The notes: a model not told the origin generated them from the sequence alone. DNA of 64,000 nucleotides from Flammeovirgaceae bacterium (GCA_027487845.1 JAIYCV010000026.1:310001-374000); one strand, 5' to 3'; numbered from the stretch's first letter, positions 1 through 10,432 are shown. Made by a program: numbers and translations.

Positions 1-98
1 AAAGAGCAGTTCTAAGATAGATCGGCAAGCAAATATAAAGGTTGTTTCATTCTGCATTAGGGATGATTTCAGTAAATTTGAACTTAACACTTTTAATT

Positions 99-518
99 AT
101 GGGATTGGTATATGCTGATATTGAATTGATAAATGCCGATGATATCGCTCTTGCAAAAAAGTATATCATCGGTGAGGACGAGGTAAAAAGAATGCACGTG
201 AACATGCTGGTGGATTCAGGTGCTTTTATGATGGCCATCAATGAAAGCATACAAGCGCAATTGCAATTGCCTTTCAAACAAAAACGCAAAGCGCAATTGG
301 CGGATGGTTCGGTGATGGAATACGATGTAGTTGGCCCAATAGAAGTGCGTTTTAAAAACCGACAAGCTACCTGTAACGCATTTGTACTGAAAGGCGATGC
401 TGAACCATTACTTGGAGCCATACCCATGGAAGAAATGGATGTGCTGATACACCCGAACCGACAAGAATTGGTGGTGAACCCCGAACACCCTTACTATGCA
501 GTTTTAAAAATGAAGTAG
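99..518 (+). CDS. Clan AA (retropepsin-like) aspartic protease family protein
   Basis: Small 139-residue protein of the bacterial clan AA aspartic protease type. The N-terminal strand MGLVYADIEL is followed by the hallmark LVDSGA at about residues 37-42, with Asp39 as the predicted catalytic aspartate. A second conserved block, LLGAIPMEEMDV, corresponds to the flap and C-terminal part of a single-lobe pepsin fold, which would need to dimerise to be active. The ATG at 99 was chosen because family members begin a few residues before the first strand. An in-frame ATG at 63 and a TTG at 42 would add a hydrophobic stretch of doubtful meaning. It stands alone upstream of gltB, 146 bp away, and nothing ties the two functionally. 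Substrate unknown; such proteins often sit in single-gene contexts. Confidence 0.8.
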   Translation: MGLVYADIELINADDIALAKKYIIGEDEVKRMHVNMLVDSGAFMMAINESIQAQLQLPFKQKRKAQLADGSVMEYDVVGPIEVRFKNRQATCNAFVLKGDAEPLLGAIPMEEMDVLIHPNRQELVVNPEHPYYAVLKMK

Positions 519-664
519 CCTTTTCACCTCTATCGTTTCTTTTCAACCGATTTCGCTACTACTCGTTAGTGAGATTTTAAAATATTTTATTTCAAAATTC
601 ATTGATTTTACAAAATCAAATTTTTGATTTGCTAAATTTAACAGATTAAAAAGTAAGAAAAGCA

Positions 665-3600
665 GTGAAGGAAGAAATTACACAAGGTTTATATCGGCCA
701 GAATTTGAGCATGATTCATGCGGAGTTGGGTTCATCGCCAACATAAAAGGAAACAAATCGCATCAAGTAATAGCTGATGCCATCACCATGCTTGAGCGCA
801 TGAACCACCGTGGCGCGTGTGGCTGCGAACCAAATACCGGAGATGGTGCTGGTATTTTAATTCAAGTACCTCATGAGTTCTTTACCGATGAATGCAGGAG
901 GCTTGGCTTTAAGCTTCCTGCCTATTCGCACTATGGCGTAGGGTTAGTATTCTTTCCGCGCGATCCGAAAGTAAGAGAAGAGTGTAGAACTGTTCTCAAT
1001 CGTAAGATTAAAAACATGAAGATGACCCTACTAGGTTATCGCGTGTTGCCAACTGGTACTGCAGATATCGGTGAATCTGCGCTGAAATCAGAGCCTGTAA
1101 TGGAGCAGGTGTTCATCAAACGTCCCGACATGGTAACAGACCCCGAGGAGTTTGAACGAAAACTTTTCGTGCTAAGAAAATACGCAACACATATTATTAC
1201 TGAGTCGGTGAAGGGGGTTGACAACCAATTTTATTTTTCATCGCTTTCTTACAAGACAATTGCTTATAAAGGAATGCTTACTTCCTTGCAATTGAAGTAT
1301 TATTTTCCTGATCTTGAAAATGAAGAGATTGTTTCTGCGTTGGCTGTTATCCACTCACGGTTCTCCACCAACACCTCTCCTTCTTGGCGATTGGCGCAGC
1401 CGTTCCGATACATAGCACACAATGGTGAAATCAATACGGTGCAGGGAAACATCAATTGGTTGAAATCAAAAGAAGCGTTTTTCTCATCGGAATATTTCAC
1501 AACCGAAGAGTTGAATATGATTTTGCCGATCTGCAATCCAACCCAATCAGACTCTTCTAATCTCGACAACACAATTGAATTATTAGTCCACGCTGGACGA
1601 TCGCTGCCACATGTTATGATGATGCTCATACCCGAAGCGTGGGACGGCAACGAGCACATGAGTCAGGAGAAAAAAGACTTTTATGAATACCATGCCAACT
1701 TGATGGAACCTTGGGACGGGCCAGCATCCATTACGTTCACGGATGGAAAAATTGTAGGCGCTACACTCGATAGAAATGGGCTGCGCCCTTCGCGCTTTAT
1801 TGTGACGAACGATGACATGGTGGTGATGGCATCGGAAGTGGGCGTATTAGACATCGATCAATCCAAAGTGATTACCAAAGGTAGATTGCAGCCAGGTAAA
1901 ATGTTTGTGGTTGATTTAGAACAAGGGCGTATTATCAGCGATGAAGAGCTAAAAAAAGACATCTGCAATAGGCAACCCTACGGCAAGTGGATAAAGGAAA
2001 ACAAACTGCGTTTACAAGACCTTCCCGAACCGGGTGGAAGCTTCCACAAGTATGATCCTTCTACACTGTTGAAGCGTCAAGTTTCCTTTGGCTACACTTC
2101 CGAAGATTTGAGAATGATCCTTTCTCAAATGTGCGAAACGGGTAAGGAAGCGTTAGGCTCTATGGGTAACGACACTCCGTTGGCCGTCCTTTCGAAGCAG
2201 GCGCAACATTTATCCAGCTACTTTAAACAACTATTTGCGCAGGTAACAAATCCACCGATCGATTCAATTCGTGAGCGATTAGTAATGTCATTGGCTTTGC
2301 ATGTAGGTGGATCATTGAATTTATTGGAAGAAACGCCCGCGCATTGTGTTACGTTGGAATTGCCTGTCCCTATTTTGTCAAATAAGGATTTAGAAAAGAT
2401 CCGTTACATAGACCATCGTCATCTTCAAACAAAAACCATTTATACCTACTTCAAGGCAGATGGAAAGCCCGACTCGATGGAGAAAGGGCTCAACAGAATT
2501 TGCCAGTATGTAACAGATGCAATTGAAGATGGATTCACGATCATCATCCTTTCCGACAGAAGTTTTGATAGCGGCCATGCACAAATTCCATCCCTTCTTG
2601 TAACGGCAGCTGTTCATCACGATTTGATACGAAAAGGACTCCGTGGAAAAGTCGGTCTGCTGATTGAAGCTGGCGATGTTTGGGAAACCCATCATTACGC
2701 TACGTTGATTGGCTATGGCGCTTCGGGCGTCAATCCGTACTTAGTTTTTCAAACTATTCATCAAATGATTAACAATAATCAATTGAAAGAAGGCTTGAGC
2801 GATGAAAAGGCGATCTACAATTACACAAAAGCAGTATCGGGCGAGCTTTTGAAGATCATGAGCAAGATGGGCATCTCCACGTTGCAATCGTACCATGGTG
2901 CTCAGATATTCGAAGCGTTGGGGTTGAGCAAGCAAGTGGTTGATTCTTATTTTACAGGAACAGTTTCTCGTATTGGTGGACTTAGTCTGGATGATATTGC
3001 TGAAGAAGCCTTGATCAAACACCGACTCGCATTCCCCAAAACAACCAACGCAACACAGAAATTAGAAGTAGGTGGAGTGTACCAGTGGAAACAAAGAGGC
3101 GAGGCACATCTATTCAATCCTCAAACCATCCACTTGCTCCAGCATTCCACCAAAACAAACGATTATTCTGTTTTTAAAAAATATTCTAAGCTTATAAACG
3201 AGCAAAGTGAACGGGCGATAACATTAAGGAGCTTACTGAAATTCCGGAAAGGAAAATCAATTTCCATTGATGAGGTGGAATCAAAAGAAAAGATCTTCAA
3301 ACGGTTTGCAACAGGCGCTATGTCATTCGGTTCTATTTCTCATGAAGCACACAGTACACTCGCCATTGCCATGAATCGGATCGGTGGAAAGAGCAACTGT
3401 GGAGAAGGTGGAGAAGACGATGCGCGTTTCATTCGCAAGCAAAATGGGGATTGGGAAAACTCCGCCATCAAGCAAGTGGCTTCCGGCCGATTTGGCGTTA
3501 CTAGTTATTATTTGAGCAGTGCTAAGGAACTTCAGATAAAAATGGCGCAAGGTGCTAAACCTGGCGAAGGCGGACAATTGCCAGGGCATAAAGTAGATGA

Positions 3601-5191
3601 TTGGATCGGTCGTGTTCGGCATTCAACTCCTGGTGTTGGTTTGATTTCGCCTCCACCACATCATGATATTTATTCCATCGAAGACTTGGCGCAGCTCATC
3701 TTCGATTTGAAAAATGCTAACGAGGATGCGCGCATCAGCGTAAAGCTTGTATCGGAGGCGGGTGTTGGAACGATTGCATCGGGCGTTGCCAAGGCCCACG
3801 CTGATGTCGTACTAATATCTGGGCATGATGGTGGAACTGGGGCATCTCCAATAAGTTCGATTCGCCATGCAGGACTTCCGTGGGAACTTGGCTTGGCGGA
3901 AACTCACCAAACATTGGTAAGAAATAAATTGCGTGGAAGAATAGTTGTTCAAACCGATGGGCAAATTCGAACCGGTCGCGATTTAGCTATTGCTGCTTTG
4001 CTTGGCGCGGAAGAGTGGGGAGTGGCCACAGCAGCCCTTGTTACTGCAGGTTGCATTATGATGCGCAAGTGCCACTTAAATACATGCCCTGTTGGTGTGG
4101 CTACCCAGAATAAAGAGTTACGCGCCCTATTCACTGGCAAACCAGAATATGTGGTCAACTTATTCCATTTCTTGGCTGAAGAACTACGCGAGATAATGGC
4201 GGAACTTGGTTTCAGAACGGTCAACGAAATGGTTGGACAAATGGATCGTTTGGAAGTGCGTGAACTGGGTGACCACTGGAAATATAAGAATCTCGATTTG
4301 GCAGCTATGCTGTATAAGGAGCCTTTAAGTTTGGATACGGCACTTTACAAACAAGAAGAACAAGACCATGAAATTGACAAGGTATTAGATCTTCAGTTGA
4401 TTAAGCACGCACAGCCTGCGCTTCAACATGCCGAAGCAGTTAAGGGCGAATTTGTCATTAGCAATCAGAACCGGGCCGTTGGTACGATGCTCTCCCATGA
4501 GATTTCCAAAAATTTCCTTGGCCTAGGTCTACCAAAAAACACCATTCATTTCAAATTTAAGGGCAGTGCTGGCCAAAGTTTCGGTGCTTTTGCTGCTCCT
4601 GGCATTTCATTTGAACTGGAAGGCGAAGCGAACGATTACTTTGGCAAGGGGCTTTCGGGGGCGCAACTTATTCTTTATCCCGATAAGGCAATTAAATACA
4701 ATGCTGCTAAAAATATTATTGTAGGTAACGTAGCATTTTATGGCGCCACTTCAGGCGAGGGCTTTATCAGAGGTTTGGCAGGCGAGCGTTTCGCTGTTAG
4801 AAATTCGGGAGTTAAAGTAGTAGTAGAAGGTGTTGGCGATCATGGTTGCGAATACATGACGGGGGGTGTAGTGGTGATTTTGGGTGAAACGGGAAGAAAC
4901 TTTGCCGCGGGAATGAGTGGTGGAGTGGCTTATGTGTATGACGCCTCAAAATTGTTTGTCCGAAATTGCAATATGGAAATGGTCATGTTAGATACGCTAG
5001 ACGAAGAAGATGAGAAACTTCTGAAGACTATGATCAGCGACCACTACCAATTAACTCAAAGCGAAACGGCAACTGCCTTGCTAAAAAGTTGGCCTCACTC
5101 GTTTAGTCAATTCGTTAAAGTTATGCCGTTGGATTATAAAGCTGTACTGGATAAACGAAAGGCAGCAAATAAAAAAGAAGTAGTACAATAA
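665..5191 (+). CDS. gltB: Glutamate synthase large (alpha) subunit
   Basis: Makes two glutamates from glutamine and 2-oxoglutarate; a 1508-residue protein of full family length. The start is GTG, because an in-frame stop lies 18 bp upstream and no ATG is available. A propeptide of 18 residues precedes Cys19 (SCGVGF), the class II amidotransferase nucleophile expected to be exposed by processing. The order is N-terminal glutaminase (about 19-430), central domain, FMN-binding synthase domain (about 850-1220), then the C-terminal beta-helix (about 1280-1480). Cys1130, Cys1136 and Cys1141 form the CX5CX4C ligand set for the 3Fe-4S cluster. gltD follows 38 bp downstream, so the two are almost certainly co-transcribed. 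The upstream spacer holds a small palindrome (AAATCAA/TTGATTT, 613-630) that could be regulatory, but this is unproven. Confidence 0.98.
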   Translation: MKEEITQGLYRPEFEHDSCGVGFIANIKGNKSHQVIADAITMLERMNHRGACGCEPNTGDGAGILIQVPHEFFTDECRRLGFKLPAYSHYGVGLVFFPRDPKVREECRTVLNRKIKNMKMTLLGYRVLPTGTADIGESALKSEPVMEQVFIKRPDMVTDPEEFERKLFVLRKYATHIITESVKGVDNQFYFSSLSYKTIAYKGMLTSLQLKYYFPDLENEEIVSALAVIHSRFSTNTSPSWRLAQPFRYIAHNGEINTVQGNINWLKSKEAFFSSEYFTTEELNMILPICNPTQSDSSNLDNTIELLVHAGRSLPHVMMMLIPEAWDGNEHMSQEKKDFYEYHANLMEPWDGPASITFTDGKIVGATLDRNGLRPSRFIVTNDDMVVMASEVGVLDIDQSKVITKGRLQPGKMFVVDLEQGRIISDEELKKDICNRQPYGKWIKENKLRLQDLPEPGGSFHKYDPSTLLKRQVSFGYTSEDLRMILSQMCETGKEALGSMGNDTPLAVLSKQAQHLSSYFKQLFAQVTNPPIDSIRERLVMSLALHVGGSLNLLEETPAHCVTLELPVPILSNKDLEKIRYIDHRHLQTKTIYTYFKADGKPDSMEKGLNRICQYVTDAIEDGFTIIILSDRSFDSGHAQIPSLLVTAAVHHDLIRKGLRGKVGLLIEAGDVWETHHYATLIGYGASGVNPYLVFQTIHQMINNNQLKEGLSDEKAIYNYTKAVSGELLKIMSKMGISTLQSYHGAQIFEALGLSKQVVDSYFTGTVSRIGGLSLDDIAEEALIKHRLAFPKTTNATQKLEVGGVYQWKQRGEAHLFNPQTIHLLQHSTKTNDYSVFKKYSKLINEQSERAITLRSLLKFRKGKSISIDEVESKEKIFKRFATGAMSFGSISHEAHSTLAIAMNRIGGKSNCGEGGEDDARFIRKQNGDWENSAIKQVASGRFGVTSYYLSSAKELQIKMAQGAKPGEGGQLPGHKVDDWIGRVRHSTPGVGLISPPPHHDIYSIEDLAQLIFDLKNANEDARISVKLVSEAGVGTIASGVAKAHADVVLISGHDGGTGASPISSIRHAGLPWELGLAETHQTLVRNKLRGRIVVQTDGQIRTGRDLAIAALLGAEEWGVATAALVTAGCIMMRKCHLNTCPVGVATQNKELRALFTGKPEYVVNLFHFLAEELREIMAELGFRTVNEMVGQMDRLEVRELGDHWKYKNLDLAAMLYKEPLSLDTALYKQEEQDHEIDKVLDLQLIKHAQPALQHAEAVKGEFVISNQNRAVGTMLSHEISKNFLGLGLPKNTIHFKFKGSAGQSFGAFAAPGISFELEGEANDYFGKGLSGAQLILYPDKAIKYNAAKNIIVGNVAFYGATSGEGFIRGLAGERFAVRNSGVKVVVEGVGDHGCEYMTGGVVVILGETGRNFAAGMSGGVAYVYDASKLFVRNCNMEMVMLDTLDEEDEKLLKTMISDHYQLTQSETATALLKSWPHSFSQFVKVMPLDYKAVLDKRKAANKKEVVQ

Positions 5192-5229
5192 GATTTTTCA
5201 GAAGTAGAACTAAGCACGAAGAATTTGAT

Positions 5230-6699
5230 ATGGCAAAGCCAACTGGATTTCTAGAATTTGATAGAGAGCTTCCAAAAAAGCGTGACCCAAAGGACCGGAT
5301 CAACGATTACAAAGAAGTTGAAAGTGGTCATGATTTGAAGACCACTCATACGCAAGCTGCTCGTTGTATGGATTGTGGCATTCCTTTTTGTCATCACGGC
5401 TGTCCATTGGGTAACATCATCCCCGAGTTTAACGATGCCGTGTACCAACATAACTGGAAGTTGGCCTATGAGATTCTAATATCCACAAACAACTTCCCAG
5501 AATTTACAGGACGGATTTGCCCCGCTCCGTGTGAAGCATCCTGTGTGCTTGGCATCAATAAGCCAGCCGTGGCTATTGAGTATATAGAGAAATCAATTAT
5601 AGAAACTGCGTTCAGCAATGGCTACGTAAAACCTCGCGTTCCTACTACGAGAACGGGTAAGAATATTGCTATTGTGGGCTCTGGCCCGTCAGGCTTGGCT
5701 GCTGCTGCTCAGCTTAATTTTGCCGGCCATTCGGTAACTGTCTTTGAAAGATCAGATGAAATAGGTGGTTTGCTCCGCTATGGAATTCCTGATTTTAAAC
5801 TAGATAAGGACATAGTAAAACGGAGGATTGCGCTGATGGAAGAAGAAGGCGTTGTTTTTCAAACCAATGCCAACGTTGGGGTTAACATTCCCGTGTCGCA
5901 ATTGCGAGAAGAATACGATGTAATCTTGCTTTGTGGTGGTTCAACTGTTCCTCGTGATCTTCCTATACCAGGAAGAAATTTAAAAGGTGTTCATTTTGCA
6001 ATGGATTTTCTGTCGCAACAAAATGCCAGGGTTGGCGGAAAAGCGATTACCAAAGAAGAAATTTTTGCAACTGATAAAAATGTGCTGGTGATTGGTGGTG
6101 GCGATACCGGGTCTGATTGCGTGGGCACATCTAATCGCCACAAAGCGAAATCGGTAAGCCAGATTGAGATTATGCCGAAGCCTCCAAAAGATAGAACCGA
6201 GACGATGCCATGGCCTAATTGGCCGATGATTTTACGCACCTCCACCTCGCACGAAGAAGGATGTGAAAGAAGTTGGGCGGTGGTTACGAAAGAATTTATT
6301 GGCGACTCCAACGGAAATCTTACGGGTATAAAATTAGTAGAGGTAGAGTGGAAAAAAGCAGAGCCTGGTAAGCCACCCTTCGTTGAAATTGCTGGGTCCG
6401 AAAAAATAATTCCTTGTGAATTGGCTTTGCTTGCCATGGGCTTTCTCCATCCACAACACCAAGGACTGTTAGAACAATTGGGTGTTGAAAGAGATGAGCG
6501 AGGAAATGTAAATGCACATAAATATCAAACATCGGTAGAAGGCGTTTTTACCGCAGGTGATATGCGCAGAGGACAATCGCTGGTGGTATGGGCAATAAGT
6601 GAAGGCCGCGAGGCCGCAAAAGCGATTGATGAATATTTGTGTGGTGGGGTTTCTTACTTAGAGTCTAAGGATTTGAGTATGCTGGCTACGATCTCGTAA
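5230..6699 (+). CDS. gltD: Glutamate synthase small (beta) subunit
   Basis: NADPH-oxidising partner of GltB; it passes electrons through FAD and iron-sulfur centres to the large subunit. It has 489 residues, normal for the family. The N-terminal 4Fe-4S region shows Cys46, Cys49, Cys54 and Cys58, then Cys97, Cys101 and Cys105. A first Rossmann fold (VGSGPSGLAAA, near residue 150) binds FAD, a second (VIGGGDTGSDC, near 290) binds the nicotinamide nucleotide, and the C-terminal TAGDMRRGQS is the usual FAD-contacting loop. It lies 38 bp after gltB in the same direction. Its end faces a minus-strand gene with only 19 bp between stop codons and no obvious terminator. Confidence 0.98.
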   Translation: MAKPTGFLEFDRELPKKRDPKDRINDYKEVESGHDLKTTHTQAARCMDCGIPFCHHGCPLGNIIPEFNDAVYQHNWKLAYEILISTNNFPEFTGRICPAPCEASCVLGINKPAVAIEYIEKSIIETAFSNGYVKPRVPTTRTGKNIAIVGSGPSGLAAAAQLNFAGHSVTVFERSDEIGGLLRYGIPDFKLDKDIVKRRIALMEEEGVVFQTNANVGVNIPVSQLREEYDVILLCGGSTVPRDLPIPGRNLKGVHFAMDFLSQQNARVGGKAITKEEIFATDKNVLVIGGGDTGSDCVGTSNRHKAKSVSQIEIMPKPPKDRTETMPWPNWPMILRTSTSHEEGCERSWAVVTKEFIGDSNGNLTGIKLVEVEWKKAEPGKPPFVEIAGSEKIIPCELALLAMGFLHPQHQGLLEQLGVERDERGNVNAHKYQTSVEGVFTAGDMRRGQSLVVWAISEGREAAKAIDEYLCGGVSYLESKDLSMLATIS

Positions 6700-6718
6700 A
6701 AGGTTTGAATTAACTCGA

Positions 6719-7114
6719 TCAATTTTTTATTCTGATTAACTTTTCTGAATCAATCGGAGATTCAAAGTAAAAGATAACGAAATTCTTTTGAAGTTCTTTT
6801 ACATGGATAGACAAAAGAGGCGTTGAATCATGGAACAGTTCATTTTCATAAGCTTTTCGTTTTGTCAAGGTGACTATTTTTTTTGATGAGTCGTAAGACC
6901 AAATACCATCCTCAGTAATTGGCAGTTGTGGATCTGATCCATAACAAACATTAAGAATTCTGTAGGTTTTGTTATTGCCAAACTCAAACCGATAAGGGCA
7001 TTCAACGTACTTACTGCCCTTAACCTCGCTTTCCAACCAATTTCCATAAAGCTCTTGGTCAGTCGGTTTAACTTGAAGTCCCAAACAAGAGAAAAGACAC
7101 AAAAAGATAGCCAT
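6719..7114 (-). CDS. Small putative lipoprotein, lipocalin-like
   Basis: Protein of 131 residues with a short hydrophobic N-terminus (AIFLCLFSC) that fits a lipoprotein signal with Cys10 as the acylated residue. The body is rich in beta-strand-like segments and starts with LYGNW, a pattern common in small lipocalin-like domains of Bacteroidota; that assignment is tentative. Two further cysteines (in VECPY and NVCYG) could form a disulfide. Its ATG lies 5 bp after the stop of the upstream amidohydrolase gene, so the two form an operon. The function is not known; it may simply accompany the secreted amidohydrolase in the envelope. Confidence 0.7.
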   Translation of the reverse strand: MAIFLCLFSCLGLQVKPTDQELYGNWLESEVKGSKYVECPYRFEFGNNKTYRILNVCYGSDPQLPITEDGIWSYDSSKKIVTLTKRKAYENELFHDSTPLLSIHVKELQKNFVIFYFESPIDSEKLIRIKN

Positions 7115-7119
7115 CAGAT

Positions 7120-8226
7120 TTAATTGCTAAAGGTGCTTTTGTCAAGCTTCGGAAGTAAGTTCAACGCATTTTTATAATAAATCTTTTTCAACACCTCATC
7201 GGGCAAACCAATGCCATACATTTTCCAAAAAGCGTGGTAGCGCTTGTGATAAGGGAAATATTCGTCCTCACTTTCAAGCACTCTGAAATAGGTTGTGTAT
7301 TCTTCGGGCACCCAACTGTCTTTTCCAAATAAAACCCTATCCTGATACTTTGTTAAGAATGCTTTAGCCACCCTGGGCTGCCTTCCAAGTTCAGCAATCA
7401 CCGCTCCAATTTCCGTGTACATATTTGGATATTGATCCATCAATTGACCTAGTTTTTTTAAATCGTTGCCATGCCAACCAAGATGAGCATTGATGAATTT
7501 TGTCTTGGGATGTTTTTTAAAAATGTTGTGTTGCTCAGCAATTATTGTCTGCCAACTTGCTTCTTTTTCTGTATACCTTCTGCGTGGATGAAGCTTTAGC
7601 TCCAGCCAACGCTCGTTGTTCTTATCGATCGGATCCCAAAATTGTTTCGGATCGGCCGCATGAATAAGCACAGGTATTCCAAGCGCACCACACTTCGCCC
7701 ATACGGGATCAATGCGAGGGTCATCCACGTGAATTCGGTTACCTGCCTTGTCTTTGTACTGTAGCCCCAAACTTTTATAAATCTTTAAACCCATAGCGCC
7801 CATTTTTACATCTTCCTCTAATTGTTTTACGGCTTTTGTTGTCCATTGTGGATCATCCATGTTTTCAAAATCCACATTGGTGAAAAGAACAAACCGATTA
7901 GGGTAGTTTTCTTTAATGCTTTGCAAGGAGTTTTTTAGACGCTCGGTGCTATAAGGAAATCCACGGCCACTTAGGTTTACCATCACAGCCATATTCAATT
8001 GATCCATTTTCGAAGTAAGCGTTTTCAGGGCTTCAGCATCCATCACACCTTGATGATTATGAATATCTATAAATGGAAACTTCGCTTTGGTAAGAACGTG
8101 CGATTCAACTTTTAGAGTAGATGGCGGCTCGTACTCTTCAAAATCCATTTTCATATCCAAGGGTTTCTCCTGAGCATGTGAAACCAGAGCTACTACCATC
8201 AAAAGAAACACTACTAAAATTCTCAT
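7120..8226 (-). CDS. Secreted amidohydrolase family protein (TIM barrel)
   Basis: Metal-dependent hydrolase of the amidohydrolase-2 type, 368 residues from the chosen ATG. That start gives a clean signal peptide (MRILVVFLLM...SHA); the longer reading opens with a TTG. The first metal motif is IDIHNHQG (H-x-H), later ligands lie in VLIHAADP and INAHLGWHG, and the terminal aspartate in LFGKDSW. Related proteins hydrolyse or decarboxylate small cyclic substrates, but the substrate cannot be read from the sequence. The signal peptide places it in the periplasm or on the cell surface. It forms an operon with the small lipoprotein 5 bp downstream. The divergent TPR gene starts 185 bp away. Confidence 0.88.
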   Translation of the reverse strand: MRILVVFLLMVVALVSHAQEKPLDMKMDFEEYEPPSTLKVESHVLTKAKFPFIDIHNHQGVMDAEALKTLTSKMDQLNMAVMVNLSGRGFPYSTERLKNSLQSIKENYPNRFVLFTNVDFENMDDPQWTTKAVKQLEEDVKMGAMGLKIYKSLGLQYKDKAGNRIHVDDPRIDPVWAKCGALGIPVLIHAADPKQFWDPIDKNNERWLELKLHPRRRYTEKEASWQTIIAEQHNIFKKHPKTKFINAHLGWHGNDLKKLGQLMDQYPNMYTEIGAVIAELGRQPRVAKAFLTKYQDRVLFGKDSWVPEEYTTYFRVLESEDEYFPYHKRYHAFWKMYGIGLPDEVLKKIYYKNALNLLPKLDKSTFSN

Positions 8227-8411
8227 ATCACGTTCAGTTTTGTAACGCAATTTACGATTTGTCTGACGTTTGTTTTTGAAAAGATGATGAGTGGTTTGTA
8301 CACATTACTCCACGAGCCTCGATAACAGATTAGATTGTGATGCTTTTGGTTACAGGCCATGAGTACATCAACATTAAATCTTCTTACCTTGCATCATCAA
8401 CAAAAAATGAA

Positions 8412-9515
8412 ATGCGCCACGTTATCTTAATCGTTTTTATTATCGGTTCATTTGCCCTAAAAGCTCAAAATGACGCGCTAGAGCAAGCTAAGAAAAAATT
8501 TAGCGGCAATGATTTCGCGGCTGCTAAAAATATCTTAAACAAGTTGCTAGAACCCACCGCAAAAAACAAAGAAGCATACGTGTTAAGGGGGCGTGCCAAA
8601 ATGGCCTTAGGTGATTTATACGGAGCCATTGGCGATTTTAATTTTGCTTTAGACATCGACTCCACTCAAGCTGATGCGCTTAACTTTCGTGGCGAGGCAA
8701 AAATTAGTTTGGGAGACGATGAGGCGGCAATTGCTGATCTTGACAAAGCAGTTAAATACAATCCCAATTATTCGGAGGCTTATACAAACCGTGGGTTTGC
8801 CAAGTATAATTTAGAGGAATTGCAACCTGCCTATTTCGATTTCTCTAAGGTGATTGAACTTGGCAAACCAGATGCCGATAAGTATTTTAATCGAGGCGTT
8901 ATCAAAGCCGAACTGGGTGAATTTATTAGCGCCATTGACGACTATTCAAAAGCAATAGAACTTAACAAAGCCGATGCAAGTTTGCTAAATCATAGAGGGG
9001 TTGCTCGCTATAATACTGGCAATTATAAAGAGGCTATTTTAGATTACAACCAAGCCATTTTGATCGATCCAAAAGATGCAGTAAAATACGAAAACCGTGC
9101 CTTGGCAAAATCTGCGATTGAAGATCTAAAGGGAGCCTTAGAGGATTATAACAAAGCCATCGAATTGGAAATTGATCCCGAAACACTAAACCTTCGGGGC
9201 GTTTTAAAAAATAATTTGCAGGATCATGATGGTGCCATTGCCGATTACACAAAAGCCATTGAGCTAGATGGCACCGTCCCTACTTACTTTGATAACCGCG
9301 CACTTAGCAAAACAGAGAAGGGTGATTTTGCGGGGGCCGCGGAGGACTATTCCACTTCCATTGAACTATATGCTTCTGACAGCGAGACCTACTACCAACG
9401 CGGATTGGTAAAGCTGCAACTGAACAATAAATACGATGCCTGCCTTGACTTCAAAAGAGCTGATGAATTAGGTTCTAAAGATGCCAAAACCGCCATCAAA
9501 AAAAATTGCAAGTAA
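8412..9515 (+). CDS. Secreted tetratricopeptide-repeat protein
   Basis: Protein of 367 residues made of an N-terminal signal peptide (MRHVILIVFIIGSFALKAQ) and about nine 34-residue TPR units, recognisable by recurring AIADYTKAIEL-like and YFNRG-like blocks. The ATG at 8412 was chosen because it begins directly with the signal peptide; upstream in-frame codons would bury it. TPR arrays act as protein-binding scaffolds, so it probably assembles envelope complexes; the partner is unknown. The lipid kinase gene follows 11 bp downstream and may be co-transcribed. Confidence 0.88.
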   Translation: MRHVILIVFIIGSFALKAQNDALEQAKKKFSGNDFAAAKNILNKLLEPTAKNKEAYVLRGRAKMALGDLYGAIGDFNFALDIDSTQADALNFRGEAKISLGDDEAAIADLDKAVKYNPNYSEAYTNRGFAKYNLEELQPAYFDFSKVIELGKPDADKYFNRGVIKAELGEFISAIDDYSKAIELNKADASLLNHRGVARYNTGNYKEAILDYNQAILIDPKDAVKYENRALAKSAIEDLKGALEDYNKAIELEIDPETLNLRGVLKNNLQDHDGAIADYTKAIELDGTVPTYFDNRALSKTEKGDFAGAAEDYSTSIELYASDSETYYQRGLVKLQLNNKYDACLDFKRADELGSKDAKTAIKKNCK

Positions 9516-9526
9516 CAATTTAACCC

Positions 9527-10432
9527 ATGCGGATTGCTATTATTCTTAACGGCATTTCGAAGAAAAAGCAATTCTTTCTTACAAAAGTTTATCCAGCACT
9601 GCAGCGCGAGTTTAACGTTACTTTGTTCGAAACGCTGTATACTAGTCATGCCATACAGCTAGCAAAGCAAGTCACGGATGAACTTTTTGATTTAGTGATA
9701 GCTGCTGGTGGTGACGGTACTTTAAATCAAGTGTTGAATGGAATATTGCATTCAGAAAACATTAGCCGACCAATGCTTGGGTTATTTCCTCTTGGCTCCG
9801 CCAATGATTTTGCAAGAACGATAAACGCTAGTTCATCAGTTGATCGGTTGATACAGTCCACAAAGGAACTTTCATTTCAGGCAATAGACGTAGGCCAAGT
9901 AAATTGCATCGGCAAAAACGGTAATCCCATTGCGCACTTTTTTATCAATGCTTGCAGTCTGGGCATGGGGCCTTTGGTAGTGGAGAGATTGGAACGCAAC
10001 CGAAAAAGTCTTGGAGCTTCCCTTTCCTATTTGCTGAGCATACTGGTTACTTTTCTAACACACAAGCCACAATATGTAATCTGCACCGCAGACGAATGGC
10101 AATGGAAAGGCAAAGCGAGAGTCGCAGCATTTGCAAATGGCACCTCATTTGGCAACGGAATTTACATTGCTCCAGATGCCGTTATCGCTGATGGCTTACT
10201 AAATAGCTTTATTGCTGAAGACGTAGCGTTGCCACGCTTTTTGGTTTATCTTCAATCGATAAAGGCAAAAAAGAAAATTGTTAACAAAAAGATCCTGTAT
10301 AAAACCACGGCAAGGGTAGAGTTAACATCGGTTGAGATTTGTGCGCTTGAAGCCGAAGGAGAAATCATAGGCTACCTGCCAGCAACAATCGTAATTAAAA
10401 ATCAGCTAATCCGTTTTCTAAAGCACAAGTAA
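9527..10432 (+). CDS. Diacylglycerol/lipid kinase family protein (YegS/BmrU type)
   Basis: Lipid kinase of 301 residues. The nucleotide-binding motif GGDGTLNQVLNG is at 61-72 and the second conserved block, PLGSANDFART, at 88-98; both are diagnostic of the DAGK catalytic domain. The C-terminal half forms the beta-sandwich expected for this family. Members phosphorylate diacylglycerol, phosphatidylglycerol or sphingoid lipids at the inner membrane face; which one applies here cannot be told. It starts 11 bp after the TPR gene. It ends 3 bp from the stop of the minus-strand receiver gene, with no room for a conventional terminator. Confidence 0.93.
   Translation: MRIAIILNGISKKKQFFLTKVYPALQREFNVTLFETLYTSHAIQLAKQVTDELFDLVIAAGGDGTLNQVLNGILHSENISRPMLGLFPLGSANDFARTINASSSVDRLIQSTKELSFQAIDVGQVNCIGKNGNPIAHFFINACSLGMGPLVVERLERNRKSLGASLSYLLSILVTFLTHKPQYVICTADEWQWKGKARVAAFANGTSFGNGIYIAPDAVIADGLLNSFIAEDVALPRFLVYLQSIKAKKKIVNKKILYKTTARVELTSVEICALEAEGEIIGYLPATIVIKNQLIRFLKHK

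Noticed and set aside
5991-6437. Minus-strand open frame of 148 codons inside gltD
   Set aside because: It lies wholly within a well-conserved gene on the other strand, shows no domain pattern and has no start context; it is a shadow of gltD.
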